Assembly (NCBI RefSeq): GCF_051131705.1
Contig: NZ_CP180316.1
Span: forward strand, 2,480,001 to 2,544,000
Length of the DNA: 64,000 bases
DNA from: Arthrobacter_M sp030063245
GTDB lineage: Bacteria; Actinomycetota; Actinomycetes; Actinomycetales; Micrococcaceae
Reading direction: 5' to 3'
The position numbers and the translations under genes were made by a program. Numbering within the stretch: the first letter of the stretch is position 1; each line of letters starts with the position of its first letter. Below the pieces are notes generated by a model. The model made no database searches. It was not told the origin of the DNA and worked only from the letters and a program-made list of their open reading frames with translations. Positions 62,175 through 64,000 of this stretch are shown piece by piece.

Positions 62175-63170
62175 TTAGTCGGCTTCCGGCTGGGCCTCGG
62201 GCCAGTGGGCGGCCACCGGGCCGAGGGCCAGCCGGCCATTGCGGTGCAGCCAATGCACCGCTTCCGCCACCGCCTGCAGCGAGGTGTACCGCGGCGCGTA
62301 GCCCAGAAGGTCGCCGGCCTTGGCGATGCTCATGGATGGACTGCGCGAGATATGCTCGTAGGTAACGTCGGCGTGCTCGGTTGCCGTCATCTGCCGGAAC
62401 TGTTCAAACGGCACACAGTTCAGGTTCGCCTCGCGTCCGAACCAGCCCGCCGCAGCTTCGGCGAAACCGCGCAGGGTCAACGCCCGCGGCGACACTACAT
62501 GGAAGCTCTCCCCGATGGCTGCCTCCGGCGGGTCCAGGGCGAGCTGGAAGGCCTGCGCAACATCGTCGGCATGGACATGATGGACGGTTTCCAGCCCGAA
62601 ATTGGGCAGCGTGACCCGCTCGCCGCGCGCCAGTTGCCGCCAGACGCCCGGATCCAGGTTGCCCGCAGGATTGATTACCGGCCACCCGGGACCGCTGATA
62701 TGCCCGGGATGAAGGATGACCGCGCGCAGTCCGGATCGGGACTCACGCCATAGGAGTTCCTCGATCGCGGCTTTGCCGATGCCGTAACTGCCGCTCGGGC
62801 GCCGGGCGGCATCCTCGGTCACCGGGACCTCCACCGCCGGCCCGTGCACCCAAATGCTTCCGCAGTGGATCAGCAGGCTGCCGGCGCGGCGGAGCGCGTC
62901 CGCAAGCTGCTGCGCGGAGGATGGGGTAAAGCAGATCATGTCAATCACGACGGCGGCGTGCAGATCAGCGATCCGGGCACCGAAGGTGCCGGCGTCGTCG
63001 TCGGCCTCCCGGTCTGCGGTAATCCGGGTAACCTCGGCCCACGCGGGATGCTCATGGTACGGCGAGCGCAGTCCCCTGCTGACGGCGATAACCTCATGGC
63101 CTGCTTGAACCAGCCGCGGGATCAAGTACCCGCCGACATGCCCGGTGGCACCGATGACGACCACACGCAC
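62175..63170 (-). CDS. NAD-dependent epimerase/dehydratase
   Basis: The 331-residue protein starts RVVVIGATGHVGGYLIPRLV, has LIHCGSIWVHGPAVEVP, a YGIGKAAIEELLW segment with the catalytic Tyr-X3-Lys, and VHHVHADDVAQAFQLALDPP. It is a complete extended SDR acting on a nucleotide sugar or similar ligand. GGAG lies 6 nt before the GTG start. The 61964-62174 stretch before it holds no gene that I can support. Confidence 0.88.
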   Translation of the reverse strand: MRVVVIGATGHVGGYLIPRLVQAGHEVIAVSRGLRSPYHEHPAWAEVTRITADREADDDAGTFGARIADLHAAVVIDMICFTPSSAQQLADALRRAGSLLIHCGSIWVHGPAVEVPVTEDAARRPSGSYGIGKAAIEELLWRESRSGLRAVILHPGHISGPGWPVINPAGNLDPGVWRQLARGERVTLPNFGLETVHHVHADDVAQAFQLALDPPEAAIGESFHVVSPRALTLRGFAEAAAGWFGREANLNCVPFEQFRQMTATEHADVTYEHISRSPSMSIAKAGDLLGYAPRYTSLQAVAEAVHWLHRNGRLALGPVAAHWPEAQPEAD

Positions 63171-63271
63171 TTTCCGCTCCTGTCTGCCGGAGGACTCCGG
63201 CGATCGCCATCCGAACGCGGTCCGGCTCAGCCGGTAACGTCGGCGGCGCCGTATGTCCGGCTCCGTTACCC

Positions 63272-63469
63272 CTAGACGACGACCTCTTCGCTGTCCAGGA
63301 AGCCATCTTCGATGTCCCAGTCCACTACCGGAATCCTCACATCGGCATAATCGTCGGCGGGATCGTTATCCCTCACATGCCCCGGAGGGAGGTACCGGCG
63401 GGTCGCGGGGACCACGGCCGGGTTCAGTTCTGCAGACTGTTGGGGGTGGTCATTCATTCCAGGGGTCAT
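63272..63469 (-). CDS. Small acidic hypothetical protein
   Basis: The 65-residue protein has many Pro and Asp residues and ends WDIEDGFLDSEEVVV. AGGAG lies 6 nt before the ATG at 63469; an in-frame ATG two codons earlier abuts the AGGAG and is unlikely to be used. No family is recognised. Confidence 0.6.
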   Translation of the reverse strand: MTPGMNDHPQQSAELNPAVVPATRRYLPPGHVRDNDPADDYADVRIPVVDWDIEDGFLDSEEVVV

Positions 63470-63619
63470 GTGCATCTCCTTCATTGGTGGGGCGATGGTG
63501 TTCACCCCACAGCGCGGTACGGCCTGTGGCTCGACCATCCGGTACGGATCAGCACACCACGGCTCCCCGAAACCGTCAACCCCCACGCTGGCCCATCCGC
63601 GCATCCCCTCCCGACCCAA

Positions 63620-63673
63620 GTAGGTAGCAGATACTGCACTCAAACGGCCGAATGGGTGCATCTGCTGCTACCC
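63620..63673. terminator. Hairpin related to the 21934 inverted repeat
   Basis: TAGGTAGCAGATACTGCACTC and GGGTGCATCTGCTGCTACC pair with a few mismatches around CAAACGGCCGAAT. The shared theme with 21934-21999 is a stem built on AGCAGATG/CATCTGCT-like sequence. It lies between two minus-strand genes and may end the partial gene at the right edge. Confidence 0.55.
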
Positions 63674-63682
63674 AGTTGGGAC

Positions 63683-63751
63683 GGGGCGGAGGAGGCGGAA
63701 CGGGACGGGGCGGAGGGCGGCCGCATTGCGGGGCGGAGGAGGCGGAACGGG
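63683..63751. repeat. 22-bp G-rich direct repeat
   Basis: GGGGCGGAGGAGGCGGAACGGG occurs at 63683-63704 and 63730-63751. The tract is purine-rich on the plus strand and contains several G3-4 runs. Confidence 0.85.
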
Positions 63752-63761
63752 CCGGGTACGT

Positions 63762-64000
63762 TTAGAGCAGCTCGCCGGGGCGCAGGAACAGCACGCGGGT
63801 TTTGCGGTCGATGAAGACCACGTACAACGCGAACGACACGCCCACCACGATCGCCACCGCGCGCACAATTCCAATCGGGATCCATTGAAAGACGCTTAGC
63901 TGGTCCGTCAGGGCGATCAGCATGAAAAACGCGGTCAGGAACAGCACCATGCGCAGCTGCCAGTTTTCCTTGATACCGACGACGCCGAACAACACTAGCA
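63762..64000 (-). CDS. Small membrane protein, possibly partial at its start
   Basis: Up to 78 residues are visible, with two membrane helices (MVLFLTAFFMLIALTDQ and VRAVAIVVGVSFALYVVFID) and a basic end KTRVLFLRPGELL. A GTG at 63995 could be the start, but the frame remains open to the window edge, so the gene may begin outside. No family is recognised. Confidence 0.6.
   Translation of the reverse strand, partial: LVLFGVVGIKENWQLRMVLFLTAFFMLIALTDQLSVFQWIPIGIVRAVAIVVGVSFALYVVFIDRKTRVLFLRPGELL

Overview
The window is about 64 kb of high-GC chromosomal DNA from an actinobacterium, most likely a member of the Micrococcaceae close to Arthrobacter. The inference rests on gene order (ileS, folC, a DUF4233 gene, ndk, a VKOR-family gene, then RNase E; separately tig, clpP1, clpP2, clpX), on the eukaryote-like IleS under a translational T-box, on the DUF222/HNH gene, on a mycothiol-type DsbA relative, and on frequent GTG starts with GGAG-type ribosome binding sites. 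No plasmid, phage or CRISPR hallmarks are visible.

Layout. 0-11 kb: RNase E (3' end outside the window), a VKOR-family thiol oxidase, and the ileS-folC-DUF4233-ndk operon behind a T-box leader. 11-19 kb: a membrane endonuclease/exonuclease/phosphatase protein, a glutamate-cysteine ligase homologue, an OatA-type acyltransferase, a broken short-chain dehydrogenase and a DUF222/HNH gene. 19-28 kb: valS, a DsbA-family protein, clpX, clpP2, clpP1, trigger factor, tRNA-Pro and tRNA-Gly. 28-41 kb: an Nei2-type glycosylase with a tandem-repeat insert, rpiB, a membrane protein, pepN, an OsmC protein, MscS, a truncated haemoglobin, two thioesterases, ettA, a second-type ssb and tRNA-Arg.

41-56 kb is an accessory stretch. 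It mixes decayed genes (a VOC/PhnB-like protein, pieces resembling an Asp23/Gls24 cluster, a GAF-ANTAR regulator, the front of a zinc alcohol dehydrogenase, an iron-permease-like protein) with intact stress and envelope genes: KatE, a molybdopterin oxidoreductase with a small helical partner, a YihY/BrkB protein, a three-gene set (amphipathic alanine-rich protein, holin-like protein, DUF3618 protein) and a formaldehyde-dehydrogenase-like zinc alcohol dehydrogenase. 56-64 kb holds a frameshifted malQ and a run of small enzymes (NAD-binding proteins, GNAT, SRPBCC) with two small hypothetical proteins and a partial membrane protein.

The housekeeping half covers aminoacylation (ileS, valS), protein quality control (tig, ClpXP) and nucleotide, folate and RNA metabolism. 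The most notable regulatory structures are the ileS T-box leader with a doubled T-box core and a start-site-sequestering stem, a ClgR-like site upstream of clpP1, and four 22-bp-spaced copies of CGTCACGA directly before the molybdopterin oxidoreductase gene. Several reading frames are broken by small indels, some in homopolymers, so some pseudogenes may be sequencing artefacts.
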